NCBI GenBank assembly: GCA_029817715.1
Contig: JARUPY010000607.1
Coordinates: 5,766,001 to 5,830,000 of the forward strand
Source of the DNA: Melastoma dodecandrum
Lineage: Eukaryota > Streptophyta > Magnoliopsida > Myrtales > Melastomataceae
DNA length: 64,000 nt
Direction: 5' to 3'
In this document: positions 47,526-61,521 of the stretch, piece by piece
Position numbering within the stretch: position 1 is the first letter of the stretch
How the letters are laid out: each line of letters starts with the position of its first letter
Position numbers and translations under genes: made by a program
Notes under the pieces: model-generated
What the model was told of the DNA's origin: nothing
Database searches by the model: none
Seen by the model: only the letters and a program-made list of their open reading frames with translations

Positions 47526-50500
47526 ATGCTTCACAAGAGCTTCAAGCCCGCCAAGTGGTGAGTCATTCGATCCGCGAAGGGTTTTCAGTCAATTCTGACA
47601 GTTTTCGATCCTTGGGGTGTTGTTTCTTGGGGATTTGATTGCGTTTGGCATGGAAACTTCTGCTTTGATATTGGTCGACGTCGATGTTCGTGTGGCTTGG
47701 AATGGTCCTCATTCTTTGTTGTTGTTATGGTTGGTGAGGTGCAGTAAGACGTCGTTGAAGCTTGCCGCTTCGCGGATTAAGCTGCTCAAGAACAAGAAAG
47801 GGGTGCAGATCAAGCAGCTTCGGAGGGAAGTTGCCCAACTGCTTGAGTCTAGTCAGGTTCAGACGGCGAGGATCCGGGTGAGATATGTGCTCTTAGGTTG
47901 GAATGGATCGGATGGCGGTCGGTGGGATGTGTGGTGCCAGGCCAATGATACAGACAGTTGGAGAAATTTGCTCCACTGTGGATCGTGATGTTTTGTTAAC
48001 ATGTATGCTTGCTTTGCAGGTTGAACATGTCGTCCGAGAGGAGAAGACAATGGGAGCTTACGAGCTCATCGAGATATACTGTGAACTGATTGCGGCACGC
48101 TTGCCGATCATCGAGTCACAAAAGTATGCAACAAATTTTAGCTTGGTATTCGGGATACCCTCTCATTCAGAACCCATTTTCACCTTAGGCTTCATATGTG
48201 TGGCGCTAAACTATATGTCATTGCCATACTTGCGGTTTGCAGTTACAGTTATAGTTAAGGCTTTTGGAGAATCTTTTTTCGGACTAGGATTTCTGAAAAA
48301 CTTGTTCTACTAGTGCAAGTTGCCGATTATGCACCCTTTCCTAGTCTACTCGTATAATGTGGAATTGAAATTCAATATCCATATGCTTTCCAGGAACTGT
48401 CCAATTGATTTGAAGGAGGCTGTTGCAAGTGTGGTATTTGCTTCTCCAAGATGTGCAGACATTCCAGAGCTTATGGATGTGCGGAAACATTTTCTGGCTA
48501 AATACGGAAAAGACTTTATCTCTGCGGCAGTTGAGTTACGTCCAGATTGCGGTGTCAACCGATCCGTAAGTTATAAGCCTCCTTTCTTTAGATTGCTTTT
48601 TATGATGGCTAAATGAATAGAAAACCTTGCAATAATAGTAAAGATGGACTGTGGTTTTTATTTTTCTCTTGTTTTGTACTTTTTCTCAGTTGGTTGAAAA
48701 ATTATCTGCCAAAACGCCTGATGGTGCAACAAAATTAAAGATGTTGACTATGATTGCGGAGGAGCATAATATCAACTGGGATCCTAACTCAATGGGAGGA
48801 AATGATGGGCCTAGTCAGGATGATTTGCTGGTAACAAATTGGTTCTTTATGTTTATGCAAAAGGAAAGTTTTAGTTTTGTCCAATGCGTGCGGTAGTTGG
48901 TTGTTTGATACCTCTTGTATTATTGAATTTGTTTGAACAGAAAGGTCCGAGTACTTTCGAGAAGGCTAGTAGAATGCATGAAGAGCCTCCAAATGTGTGC
49001 ACAGCTTCCAGTTTTGATGTTGGATCTCGGAAGGCGGGTAATGATGAAGATTTGAGAAATTCGAATGCAAGAACCTCATTTGGCTTTCAAAATGTTCCCC
49101 GATCCCCAGAGCACGTCAGTTCTCCACCCAATACTCATTTACAGGCCTCCTCTGGTACCCTATCTTGAATATCCTGAATGATTTTGGATTGATTTTGGAT
49201 TACTGTTATGTCATCTTGTGAACTTGTCTTGTAAATTTTTGTAAGAATCAGATCTTTTCTCGCTTTACTTGTAGCAAATGTCGCGGAAGGATCTGAGGCC
49301 AGACATGGAAGATATTCGGGTGATGCCAGTGTGAACTATGTGGGTAGACCAGACTGGAATATGGAATTTGCAGATGCTACTGCTGCTGCTCAAGCAGCCG
49401 CTGAATCTGCCGAACGTGCAAGCATGGCTGCCAGAGCTGCTGCTCAACTCTCAAGCCGTGGAAGGGATACTGCTCATTATACCCCAGATCCACATGGGTT
49501 TATAGATGAACGACTCCAGAGACCATATGGCTTACACCCTCCTGGAGAAGATCTTTCTAGAATTCAACTAAATAATGCTTCTGTTGGAAGAAAGCCCGGG
49601 ACACCTGATGATCAAATTCACAGAAGGGAAGAGAATCTGGCAAGAGATCGTAATGGTCAAAATGACCCAAGAACATCGGCTTCGTATAAGTTTAAACCTG
49701 ATGATCCTTATCGGTTTAAAGATGAACGGCTCCAGAGACCATCCGGATTACTTCCTCCTGGTGAAGATCTTTCTAGAACTCAATTAAATAATGCTCCTGC
49801 TGGAAGAAACCCTGGGATGCCTGATAATCAAATTGACCAGAGGGAAGAGAATCTTGCAAGAGATCGTAATGGCCAAAATGACCCAAGAACATCTGCTTCG
49901 TCTAAGTATAAACCTGATGTTGGGTCGACAAATCATGATGAACCAGTCAGGGGAGGTGTTGCTGCAGATAACACTGTCGGCAGCGGAACTCCAGACACAT
50001 ACCTCAGTCAAGGTGATGACAGCGATGACAACGACAGTCTCTCAGGAATGACGAAGAAATTGTACCAAGATGCTTATAAGAAGAGCAGTAACTCTAACAG
50101 TCCCGATTTTGGGACCGCCAGTGGAGACATGGATGCACTCTTCTACAAACAGCAATCAACTAGTAAATCTACCGAAACAAATCCTTGGTCGACTGACTTA
50201 GATGGTGATGGCATTTCTCAGAAACGAAGTGCGAGGAAGGACTCATTCGAGGAAGTGAATATCATCAGCTCTTCAAGCAAAATACATGCTAGAAAGAGTT
50301 CTGATGAATCTTTCGTGGAATATATTCCGGATATGCAAGAGAATTTCTCAGAGTCCCCAACTTCGCACTCGACCTTTTTCATGGAAAAAGATAGGTTTTC
50401 AAGCTTAGACGACAGAAAGGCAGATAATTATTCGGGTGAAAACCCATTTGCCAATGACGATGAAGAGAGGATCTCCACATACAACAAAGCATCTGGCGAA

Positions 50501-51727
50501 GGCTCTTTAGTATTCGATGATTATGAATCAGATGGGGAAGCTGAGGCAGTGTTTGACCTTGACAAAGGCCCGAAGCCCAGTCACACAAGTTCTCTCCCGC
50601 ATATAGAAGCTCATCAATTGGAGGATGCCGGTATAATGAGTCCCCGGAGGATTATGGCCGAGTCTTTCAAGATGAACATTGATGAGGCTGTTCCCGAGGC
50701 TAGAGCAGCTCCAGAAACAGAAGAGAATTTGCCTGTTACTTTTGATGACTCTGACGGGCTAAGTTCGGAAAATGAACTGGAGCTTGAGAAACCGAGGGTG
50801 GTGACGCGAGAGACTGAGCATGGCACTGGAGTTAAGAAATCTTCTAGTTCGTCTGAATTTGCGCCGGTTGTTGATGCTGAGATCATTTCTGATAGTGGGA
50901 GTGGGTTTGCTTTAGGAAATTTAACCGGAGGTCGCAGGAACAAAAATCATGTCCCTCCACCTTATACGCGGACTACATCCGGCGAAGATTCTTTTCTGAA
51001 TCGAAGAAGACATGATCATGGCTCTTCTTCTTCTTCCAGCTTGCCATCCACTGATAAAGTTTCTTACAAAGATCCTGATATTCATGATGCTGGTTATCAG
51101 CTTGAGGGTCGACCAACCAGGAGGACACAGACAAGTGATGTCTCTCATGAAGTGGCTGTTCCGCAACCAAAGGCAGCATCTCTTCCGGTGGTGTACGCCG
51201 ATGATGAGGAGGAATTTGAATTGGAAGCAAACTACTGGAAGAAACCAAGCACACGGCCCACAGCAAATGATTCATCGGAGAAGAAGAGATTGAGCTCTCG
51301 AAATACACGCCAGTCCAACTCGGATGTTAGAAATGACAGCGCAGAGGAACAGTCATCTGGAAAATCTAGTGGGAGAGCCGCTGCTGGACTGTCTCGGAGG
51401 ACAAAAGTAGGCAGCACTTCACGGGATAGTGGTGCTGGTGAAAATCCCGTAAATCTCAAAGCTAGGGAAAATGCGTCTGATGTCTCCGAGAGTCGTAGCC
51501 AGTTGAAGTGGAGGAATAATGCTCAAGACAACCCGGTGTCAGAACCTCCTGCAAAGCCATCTGGCAAGGAAGTTGTGACTGAGAGCTCGAGGACTGCAAG
51601 ACACGGTCGGGATTCAGCATCAAGAGAAGATTCGCTCACTCAAGCGCGTCACGTGCATCCGAAGATGCCGCAGGATTACGAAAGCCTAATATCGAACCTA
51701 CAGTCTCTTCGAGCAAAAAGGCATTAA
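47526..51727 (+). CDS. IST1-like protein (ESCRT-III-associated), 7 exons, 1082 aa
   Basis: IST1 family proteins bind ESCRT-III and regulate the VPS4 ATPase during multivesicular-body sorting at endosomes. Exons: 47526-47557, 47745-47877, 48020-48123, 48394-48565, 48690-48830, 48941-49154, 49275-51727. All have GT-AG borders and the sum is 3249 nt. Residues about 1-175 form the helical IST1 domain (KTSLKLAASRIKLLKNKK, LREV-type helices, YELIEIYCELIAARLPII, KHFLAKYGKDF). The rest is a long low-complexity Ser/Asp/Glu-rich tail, normal for the large plant paralogues. It includes an Ala-rich helix (ATAAAQAAAESAERASMAARAAAQ region) and a tandem duplication of 72 residues (49505-49720 and from 49721). 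The extreme C-terminus YESLISNLQSLRAKRH resembles a MIT-interacting motif. Start is the ATG giving the usual MLHKSFKPAKCKT opening. Confidence 0.92.
49505..49917 (+). repeat. 216-bp tandem duplication in exon 7 of the IST1-like gene
   Basis: DERLQRP at 49505 recurs at 49721, exactly 216 bp (72 codons) later. Shared blocks include PPGEDLSR, REENLARDRNGQNDPRTSAS and KPD. Nucleotide identity is high, so the duplication is fairly recent. The frame is kept. Confidence 0.9.
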
Positions 51728-54700
51728 AACTCAGGTACTTAACATGTGAATAGTGTCCCGGTTTCATATACATTTGCTTGGATACGCCTCCATTCCATCG
51801 CCTCTCCCTACTTCCGGCGCCTTAGCCCGAAGCCGTTCTGCGTAGCAATGAAGACCATATTACCTTGATTTATACATGTGTTTTTTAAGTAGATGCAAAT
51901 GATGCTTTCGTAATTCCGGCCAACAATAAATAGTTATGCCATTAGATTAGATTATTTATGGCATGAAGTTAGCTTCGGACATGGGGAAGAGAGAATTTGT
52001 TCTATTATTATTATTTTACAAACTATCCAATGTTTGGATTTGAATGTTACTGACTTGTGAGTTCTGGACTTAAAACACTCCCTTGTCAAGTAATTTTTTT
52101 TTGGACTTGTGCCGGATGTCAAAGTAATTTTGTTTTTTTTTTTTCTGATATAGTTATTAAAAAAATAATAATTAATGACCATCATTCTTCCCTTTATTTT
52201 CTGTCTCGTAGGATAGTAATGAGGAATCGAGAAAGGAATAATGACTTACTTTCAATTTACAAATAAGAAATATGTTTCAACTGCTACTTTGCTAATTACA
52301 GCTACTTTAAGAAAAGAATATTTAGACCCAATTTAGAAATAATATTTTGAGGATGACTTATAAGTAATATTTCTAGAGTTTTGCGAACTCTCACCCGATT
52401 TCACAATTTGTTTTTCAACCTAACCTTTATATATATATAATATATATATATATATAGGGAGTTGGCTTACGAGATAGTCAACCCCCATATTAGACTCGAG
52501 ATAAGGGTTCGGTGAACAAGAGTAGGTTAACCGTATAGGTATATTTTTATTTGAAATGATTATATTTCTTTAGTATTTATAAAACAACTTTCTAAATAAT
52601 ATATATAGTATATAGTTTATTTTAAAATTGACGTACGATGGAACTCCCCGCTACGGGTGTGACAGGATAGGAGTTATAATTAATACAATTTTTACGTTAC
52701 TAAATTTTGTAGATCTTTGGTGGGTTATAAATTATTTAGGTATTTTTATTCAGGTATATATATATATACCTCATTTATTAAGCAATCTTATTATTGTTTT
52801 TTATTAACCAATCATTTTTTCATTTAATATTAAAAAAGTAAGACATTCTCCTGGGTAACAGTTCATGTTACCGTCAATGTATTCGTATTTTGATATTTTA
52901 AATATCCCAACCAGTTTACCTAATCCTTTCAAAATGTTAAACCGAGGCCTAGCACGTTGAATAAATGTGTTATATGAATTAATCTAAATATATATTATAA
53001 AATAATTTTATAATAATTAACTAGATAATAATAAATTTAGTAAGTAGAGTTTTCAACTATAAAAAAAAACGTTAAAAACATACTATGTTTTATAAAATAA
53101 AAAAATTAACTTAAAAATATATTTCGCACTGTGATTCTACATTTACTATAACAACATCATCATCATCCACATCCCCTAATTTTTTGATTTCACTAAAGTT
53201 TAAGATAAATGTGTGACTTGTGTTAAATTGTCCACCCATAAAATTCTAGAACAAATAAGATTTAAAAAATAATAACATATTTTAATAATTTTAAAAAATT
53301 ATAATTAGTTCACTTATAAGAAACTAACTCTTTAAATTTTTGGCGCAAAAAAGAAATGATATGATTCTTCCGAGAAAGAAGGAAAGAAAGAAGCTAATTC
53401 CCATAAGAGATTATAAAGGAAAAAAAACCTAATATATTTTTATTTCAAAATTAAAACACATACAATATAATCTAAAAAAATTATTTAATTTTAAATTAAA
53501 CAAGTTATACATATATATTATCATATTTAATTTTAAAAACCATACACAAACACATTTTTTGGTGTCGTATCATATTTCAACCCGTTTATGTGAAAGACAC
53601 ATTTAAGTAAATGCGAGCTCGCTTTAAACAGTGTTGTATCGTGTCTGTGTTAACGTATCCATGTCTCAAATTGTCCCTACGAGTCAAACATTTCCATCAT
53701 GCTAGTGGTAATAGTGGAAGATTAGAGAGTACATTTTCACCAAACCTAAGTGCACTTTTCTTGTTCTTCGGCCCAATTTACTACTATAGTTTATAGTACT
53801 TCTCCTAGTTATACAAAACTCGACTCAATATTTCAATCTAGTGTTAATAGTGTTAAATTTCAGCCCAAACCTTTATTAATTTTAAATTTAAAACTTTAAG
53901 CGATATTTGAGCAGTTGTTTTGTTTTATTATTTCTATAAAAGGTTTTTAAGTTTACTTAAAAATCTAAAATTTAAGTAGACATTTTTTTTATTTATATTT
54001 AATTTTACATTTTCAGTATTTTGATTTTAGCTATTTGTTGTAGATTTCACTCCTTTAGCTTAATCACATTTAATAATTTGTAAATTCAAATGAATTTGGT
54101 ACGGGTAAGGGCAAGCAAGCAACACGTAGGTTCTTGTAAAAACAAGTAAGGTTCTTAAATCCAATTTTAAGAAACATGCATAAATTTCAATTATATTAAA
54201 AAAAATAACCTTATCAAATAAAATATATACATTAAAAAGTAAAAAAGAAAACCTATTCCTACCAAATAAAAAAGAAAAAAATTTACTGGCGACACTGCTT
54301 TCTGTCAAATAAGACAACTTCACAGTCCAATCGCTCCCTTGTTAATTTTGCTTTGTTGTTTAATCTGTGATTCAAATCAAAGACGTAAAAACGAATATTA
54401 TACTTTATACGTAAAAACCAATAATAACTAAAAAAAATATGGCTTTGTGTATAATTTATATTTGCAGATCGGACAGGAGAGATTATAAGATTTAGGTAAA
54501 GCCAACTTTCAAACCAGAAAAAACTGAAGACCCTAAAGAATTGAATGTTAGAGGGAGCTTTCTTTCCCGCTTTTTGCTTCTTCTTTTTTTTTCTTCTCTA
54601 GAAAAAATATTTAGTCAAAGCATACGAAGAACTCTTACAATCACTATGGTTTTGGATAATCCCTCCTTAACTAATTACTCTATTAATCGATTTCCGAATA

Positions 54701-55470
54701 TCCCTTCTCTTGAATATGACCTTACTTATTGATTCCAACTTGTATTTAAGAAGAAAAAAAAACGTCTTTGTTTCTCAATTCATGGAAATCTCGTTGACGA
54801 AATCGTTTACTTCCTCATACATATTTCTCTCGTTTTTTTTTATTTATTTTTTCTACAAAAATGGTGTTCAGAACGCATAAATAAATGATTTGTTTGGTTA
54901 AAGACTAAATTGTGTTAAAATAATATTTGGAAAGACCAAAATATTCTTAAAATTATATCATGTGATTTTATAGGTCTGTATTTTTGCATAAGATATGATA
55001 TTATAGTAATTTTGATATATTCAACAAATTCTTTCTTCTATCCTTTTTAATCTATATGATGGAAAATTAAGAGCAACCTAAATCCTAAACCTAAGTCCAC
55101 TCTTATAATCATTTCCACTGCCCATAATTATTTATGTTTTCGTTCCCTTTTGCATCCAGATGTGGGTCGCATGATGATGTGAACACTGCAAGTACGAATA
55201 ATGGGGGATAAATAAAAATATGTTGATGTCATCTGTAATGAGGTCAGACTTGTGATTTGGGATGTGACCGCATTTGGTTGGTACGGGGTGGGTGGGGGGC
55301 TCCATCTTAAATTCAAAAAAGAACAAAAAAAGGAATATTGGGAACACCAAACATACGTACTACGACGAGAAGATGAGTCTAGTCTACACGATGATCATGC
55401 CAGTAAGTCAGCAACAAAGAACTTCGGGCTCACCGGATTCCAATATAAGGATAAAAGAAAGAATTTGTTC
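51728..55470. other. AT-rich intergenic DNA
   Basis: 51728-52000 is the likely 3' untranslated region of the IST1-like gene. The remainder is very AT-rich with (TA)n near 52428-52456 and numerous A and T runs. No ORF with family features, RNA gene or element ends were recognised. Confidence 0.55.
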
Positions 55471-55518
55471 AGAATATATATACATGTATATGTATACATA
55501 TACATGTATATATATTCT
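55471..55518. repeat. Perfect 48-bp AT-rich palindrome
   Basis: The 24 bases from AGAATATATA to TATGTA are followed directly by their exact reverse complement, with no spacer. It lies 226 bp upstream of the methyltransferase ATG and contains two ACATGT hexamers. Confidence 0.9.
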
Positions 55519-55743
55519 TACTTCCAATGCCAAACCTACGGGCAGAAAGTATCCTAAGATGTCCTGCCCCATATAACTCTCCTAATGTAATATTCTAATA
55601 CAATAACTCTACTCAAACTTTTAATCATCATTTATAATTATTTCATTTTTTTTTCTTCAGGATTGTTTGAATCTTTTCCTGCATTATATATTGCGGACAA
55701 GACCATTGATGCACGACCAAGAGAACGACATAAGAAGATCGAA

Positions 55744-56683
<940 letters not shown>

Positions 56684-57678
56684 AATAGTTTCACGTCGGA
56701 AACGCAGCCTACCCTTCCGGTCCTGCTAGAAATAAAAACCACGACCTCTGTTTGATTCTCGTGGATTTACTTATTAGTAACATGCACATCTTGATGCGTT
56801 TGGCTGATCTTGGGGTTAATTCTCTGTCTTTACCAGTTCGTCTTCCCTTACGACTTTGACCATCCGGGTTTACTTCAGACGACGACTTAGAAAATTCTGT
56901 AAGTAAAGAAGACCGTCGGATGCAACGGATTTCCCACTTCCAACGTTTCATTTCTTTAAAGTTATTTCGTTTCGGTACTTTTCTTGCCAAACGACTTTCC
57001 TAATTATTTTCAGAACTCCGTCAAGTTGGTTGTCAAGAGAATTTTTTAAACAGCTCTCAAAAAGAATGTTAGGAAGCGGCTAAAGTTACGCACATTAGTG
57101 ATTAAGTCAATTTTGGAAATTTTCGTTAATGTTACAATCAATTACCTTTTTCTTTTACGAAAATTTTTTTTATTGGACCAAGAGACTTCTAAAAGCTTCA
57201 CAAAAATATACAAATTTTTAAGAAGCTTAGTAAAAATGTACGAAGTCTAACAGTAAAAAATTCGTAAAGTAAAATATTTTGAGATTTATGAAATATTTTC
57301 GTAATGGATCGAATACCTTTCGTAATTGGTTCGTAAAATTATACGGGCTTTTACAAAATTTTACTAACGGACTTCATAAAATTGTACGAACTAAAACAAT
57401 ATTTTATTCGAAAAAATGTACGGGTTTTACGAAGCCTTGCGACCCATTTACGAAAATTTCTCATGCATTTTTAAGAATTATTTTCATAAATTGTCAAAAT
57501 ATTTATAATTTTCAAACCGGGCTCCAAAGCAAAAATTGGACCTAATTGTAAATTTTTGTACGTTTTCGACCTTTTATAGAATTAAGCAACTGGCCGTCTC
57601 TTGCCTCTTCGGACATGAAGATCGTCAAATGGAACTATTTGCGGGCAAAACACGTCGCGATATATCGGGGACTCAAAG
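56684..57678. other. Intergenic DNA downstream of the methyltransferase
   Basis: The first about 150 bp are probably 3' untranslated region. From 57060 to 57545 the sequence is AT-rich with many loosely repeated TTCGTAAA/ACGAA/GTACGAA words. No gene is supported. CAAAG at 57674-57678 would be the target-duplication copy of the adjacent Tat element. Confidence 0.5.
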
Positions 57679-58213
57679 TGTTGAAAGTAAATATGGTCGC
57701 CAATAAAGAAAGTAACGAAGAACAATCATAATTCACTAAAAACAAAGAGAAAAATTTACAGTCATCTTGCAACAATACTTAAAACGATTGCGAAACTTGA
57801 CAATCAAGCAACCCTTTGGGGTAATAGAATGATTGTCGTATGTTTACAATTGACCAGGGCTGACTTATTTATAGACACTAACTAATAACTGCCGACCGAC
57901 ACACATTTAACACGTGCAATTCGTCCTAAAACTAACTAAACAACTGCTAAGAAGAACCTACTATCGACACTTATGAGAGCGACTTCGGGTCTTGATGTCT
58001 TCAGTCGATACTGGAAACGTTCGATGAAGTATTATCTTCGAACATCTTCACCATTGAACTGCATTCCTTCGACCTGCTCGTGAGACCAACATCGATCATT
58101 GTCTTGACAAGCTACCTTCAACATGACGATCGAACATCTTACAAGTTGCGTCGATCTTGTTTCCCTGCGATGCCCATCGTAGGAGGCCCAAAATGACATT
58201 TACCGTGTAAACA
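57679..58213 (-). repeat. 3' LTR of the Tat element
   Basis: On the minus strand it begins TGTTTACACGG directly after the polypurine tract and ends TTTCAACA. A TATAAATA box is at 57866-57873 (minus). Near its end is ATTGGCGACCATA, a motif also found near the LTR ends of the pol-less element at 28082. Only one LTR is in the window, so the ends are inferred from TG/CA and the tract. Confidence 0.7.
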
Positions 58214-58364
58214 TTTGGTCCCCCTTCCTTCGACGCATCTGTTTCTCTTCCAGATTCTTCTATATAACCCTTGCCATCTCATTGTCTGCCTTCGTTCAAA
58301 ACTCTTATCCTTATTGCGCCATCAGCTCCTAATTTTCTTTCTTTTCAGCAAAATCTCTCTATTC

Positions 58365-61300
58365 ATGGCTCCTCAGGCATTCTACAATCACACACCGCTA
58401 AAGGGATCTGGCGTTTATTTGAAAGACTTTAGAAGTCTGGCAACGGATGTTGTGACGAAGAAAACTAGTGACTTCGCCGACGAAGAAGTGAGATCGAAAG
58501 GACATATTACTCTGGGTCCCTTTTTCTGGGGGGACTGCTTCAACCCAACGTCAGAGGACAAACATGTGCCCTTCGATTACCTCCTTCCCTATCCTGAGGT
58601 CATACCGATCTGCAAAACCAGCTTGGTCGATCCAGATAATTGGTGTCGACCCTTTGATAAGGGTCGATCGTCTGACAAGAGTCGATCCTCTGACCCCGGG
58701 GATTCAATTAATGCCAGTCAAGTATTGCATAGATTTCTCACTATGGGCGTAGATAGATTCCCTGAGTGGATAACCTTGTGGACCAAGCTTCGTCGTGAGA
58801 AATGGGAGAAGATAGGGATCTATCATTTAATTGGAGTGTCGACAGATGCCGATGAGGTGACTTCTATCTTCGGGAAGGCCCTATGACTGTGACCATTCCC
58901 TACGTAACTTGCTTAATAGGATATTACTCTGTCGGGTAGCCTATTAGGTTAGTCGAGAAGGAGGACGATTTTAAGTTCGAAAAAAGGACAATGTCTTGGT
59001 TCGATTATCGAAGCACATCTGCAGAAGAATCCAAAAGACTAGGGCGATGAAGAGGAGTTCCAATTCATGATCGAATGGCTTGCGAAGTATATCTATTGCA
59101 GTCGCAGCAAACAATCACTGAAATACATGGCGCCAGTGGCAAACTCTATAGTGAAAGTGACAAGGTCAGTAGCGATGGCTCCATTCATCCATAGATTGAT
59201 TTATCGAGCTCATTTTGAAGCTATTGCAGTCGATTCAAACAATCCAGGAGCGTTCCTTACTAGACCAACATCGGGCCCTTTGCAGATTACTTGCGCATGG
59301 GCGCACCTATACTTTCCTGGCATGCACCACTTTAAACTGCCGACCAGTTCGCTTCTTCCGCTATGAAAATTGGGGAAAAGACTCTGCTATGAGATATCTC
59401 AATCGACTGCTATATTCCAGCAAACCTCGTTGGCAACCTTACCTTGAAAGCGTTGACTTGTGTAGGCTTCGACGATCCTTAGAACCCCACCCATTATGGG
59501 ACCAAGTATTAACACCGAGAGACTTGGTCGGTAGCGATACCAAAGGATTTTTCGTCAAAGTCTACAATCCTCAGTTCGTGGCGCGACAACTAAGATTTGC
59601 TCAGAACTGTCCTTTCCCTTTCATCGACTCCTTCAATACCAACCTAGAAGAACGCGCCAGCATCGACGTCTCATATGCTAGCAAGGTAAGATTAATGATA
59701 TATAACCAGTTACGCTATCGAGCAAGAATTAACTCGCCTTACTACTGCAGTTATTTACTACTCTGGATCGATCCATCTCCAAAGTCACGTTTTCTGAAAA
59801 TAAAGGAGAATGTAGCGTAACCAAGGCGTTCGATTATTGTTGGAAGAGGATCTTCAAAAAGATAGTAGCGAAGGCCGAGTTTCCTAGAAAAAGCAGCGCA
59901 ATCGCTACTGGAAAAGGAAGATTTCCTTAGTGGTTTCATTGGAAAGCAAGAGAGATCGTTGATGCCAGGTATTATTCGTAAACTCTTGATTATTAATTTT
60001 TATCGATTCCGACAAAGATCGATGTTCATAGGGCGGTGGACAATGTAATGCCCGTGGCGACTATTGAAAAAGGGAGACTGAAAAGAAAGCGGGCACTGCC
60101 AGTGGCTGCATCGAAGAAACCCAATACCCGGGCCTCTTCGACAAGTAGAGGCGTGTCGTCCGAAGAAGCCGCGGAAGAACAAGACGTGGGTCTCCAACGG
60201 CATCCTAAAAAGAAAGGCCTGCTCCAATTCCGGAGGAAAATCTTCAGCACGAGGAGGACGTAACCGAAATCGATCCTCCGATAGCCAATCCTTCACCTAC
60301 CGGTCCTTTAATCATTGCCGAAAAGGGAGTCCCTTCAGAATCAAAGGAGAAGGATCAAGTGTTCGATATGGTAAAATGAACGTTCGAACAAAACAAGTTT
60401 AAATTCTAAATTCTAAATATGTTTGGTTCATGCAGGTTGAATACAAAGACTTGTTCACACCACCGTCATCTCCAGCAGAAGATTTTCCTGCTAATATCGA
60501 AGGTGCGACCAAGGAACCGCCGAAGAATGTTTCTGAAGAAGGTTCGACTGAAGGGGCTGCTGAGAATGTCGAAGAAGTTGCCCAACAAGATGCGAATTTA
60601 GTGCGAGATGTAGAGGTATGTCCTTTGAATTTACATTAAGCAAATCTAGGTTTTACTTGACTTCTCGCATATGCAGGTCGTTTCACTCTCTTCTGACCCG
60701 ACCATCGAGGAATCCATTCCTGAGCGAACCAATCGCGTTACATCGTTCAAATGTGACGATGTTTCCATTAACTCATATCCGGAAATGCCTTTGCAGGTGG
60801 AGGTTCCTCCTTCGAAATCATAACGCCTCCTCCCCCAAATGTGGTACCTCCCGAGAATATCAAAGTAGAGTGTCGAACACCAGAAGCCACTAGAGGGCTG
60901 GAAGATCCCGCTTTAGTCGAATTATTTGACCAGCTTCGGATAATGAGTTTCGCTATATATTTCACTTCAGAAAATGTAGACTAAAATATGTATTATTTCG
61001 AGCAGCAAAACTTAGAATTGTCACCAATGAAGATCCCAGCGAGCACCATTCATGCTGCTTCATCAAGCACCGTGAACCAAGTGCGTGTCGATCAAAGGAA
61101 CCCTGCCTCTCTCGCTCAGAAATTGCTTGAAATACTACGTCGCGAAGAACCATCGAAATCCAACTTCGATGAGACTATTGAAGCTATTAAGCATAAAGTT
61201 GAATGATCTTGAGTCTGCTCAGCATAAAGTGATAGCAATTGCTAATGAGCATCGACATTTGATCGAGGAGAATCAATGACTGATGGCTGAGATCGCAGAA

Positions 61301-61521
61301 TTATCGTCGAAGCTGGAAAAGGGTGGGGCTGAGGTGATCGCTCGTGCGAGGGAATTGGCAGAGGCTCAGTTAGAAGTGGAAGCAAATCGCATTCCCACAT
61401 ACGAGATCAACAACCTGATCTCATTGTAGAAGGCCTTGAATATGCTCAACGTGAAGAACAATACTCGAGCCTACTTTGCCAATTTACTAGCTGGACTTCT
61501 ATATGGCCCTGAGCAGTGACC
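58365..61521 (+). pseudogene. Plant-mobile-domain (PMD, aminotransferase-like) gene remnant, antisense within the Tat element
   Basis: ATG 58365 opens MAPQAFYNHTPLKGSG. Segments typical of PMD proteins follow: VDRFPEWITLWTKLRR, KWEKIGIYHLIG, RPTSGPLQITCAWAHLYFPG, and ESVDLCRLRRSLEPHP. A basic stretch (KGRLKRKRALPVAASKK) could be a nuclear signal. The C-terminal part (about 61000-61480) is a coiled coil. The frame is broken by a stop at 58884, a shift near 59300 and stops at 61277 and 61426. GT-AG introns of 61-65 bp (59686-59750, 60371-60435, 60616-60676) restore the frame locally; for example, splicing the first joins SYASK to LFTTLDRS. It is transcribed opposite to the host element. Function unknown, probably of transposon origin. 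Confidence 0.65.

Noticed and set aside
52428..52456. (TA)n tract near the IST1-like gene as a possible functional element
   Set aside because: An ordinary AT microsatellite in AT-rich DNA; no other feature supports a function.
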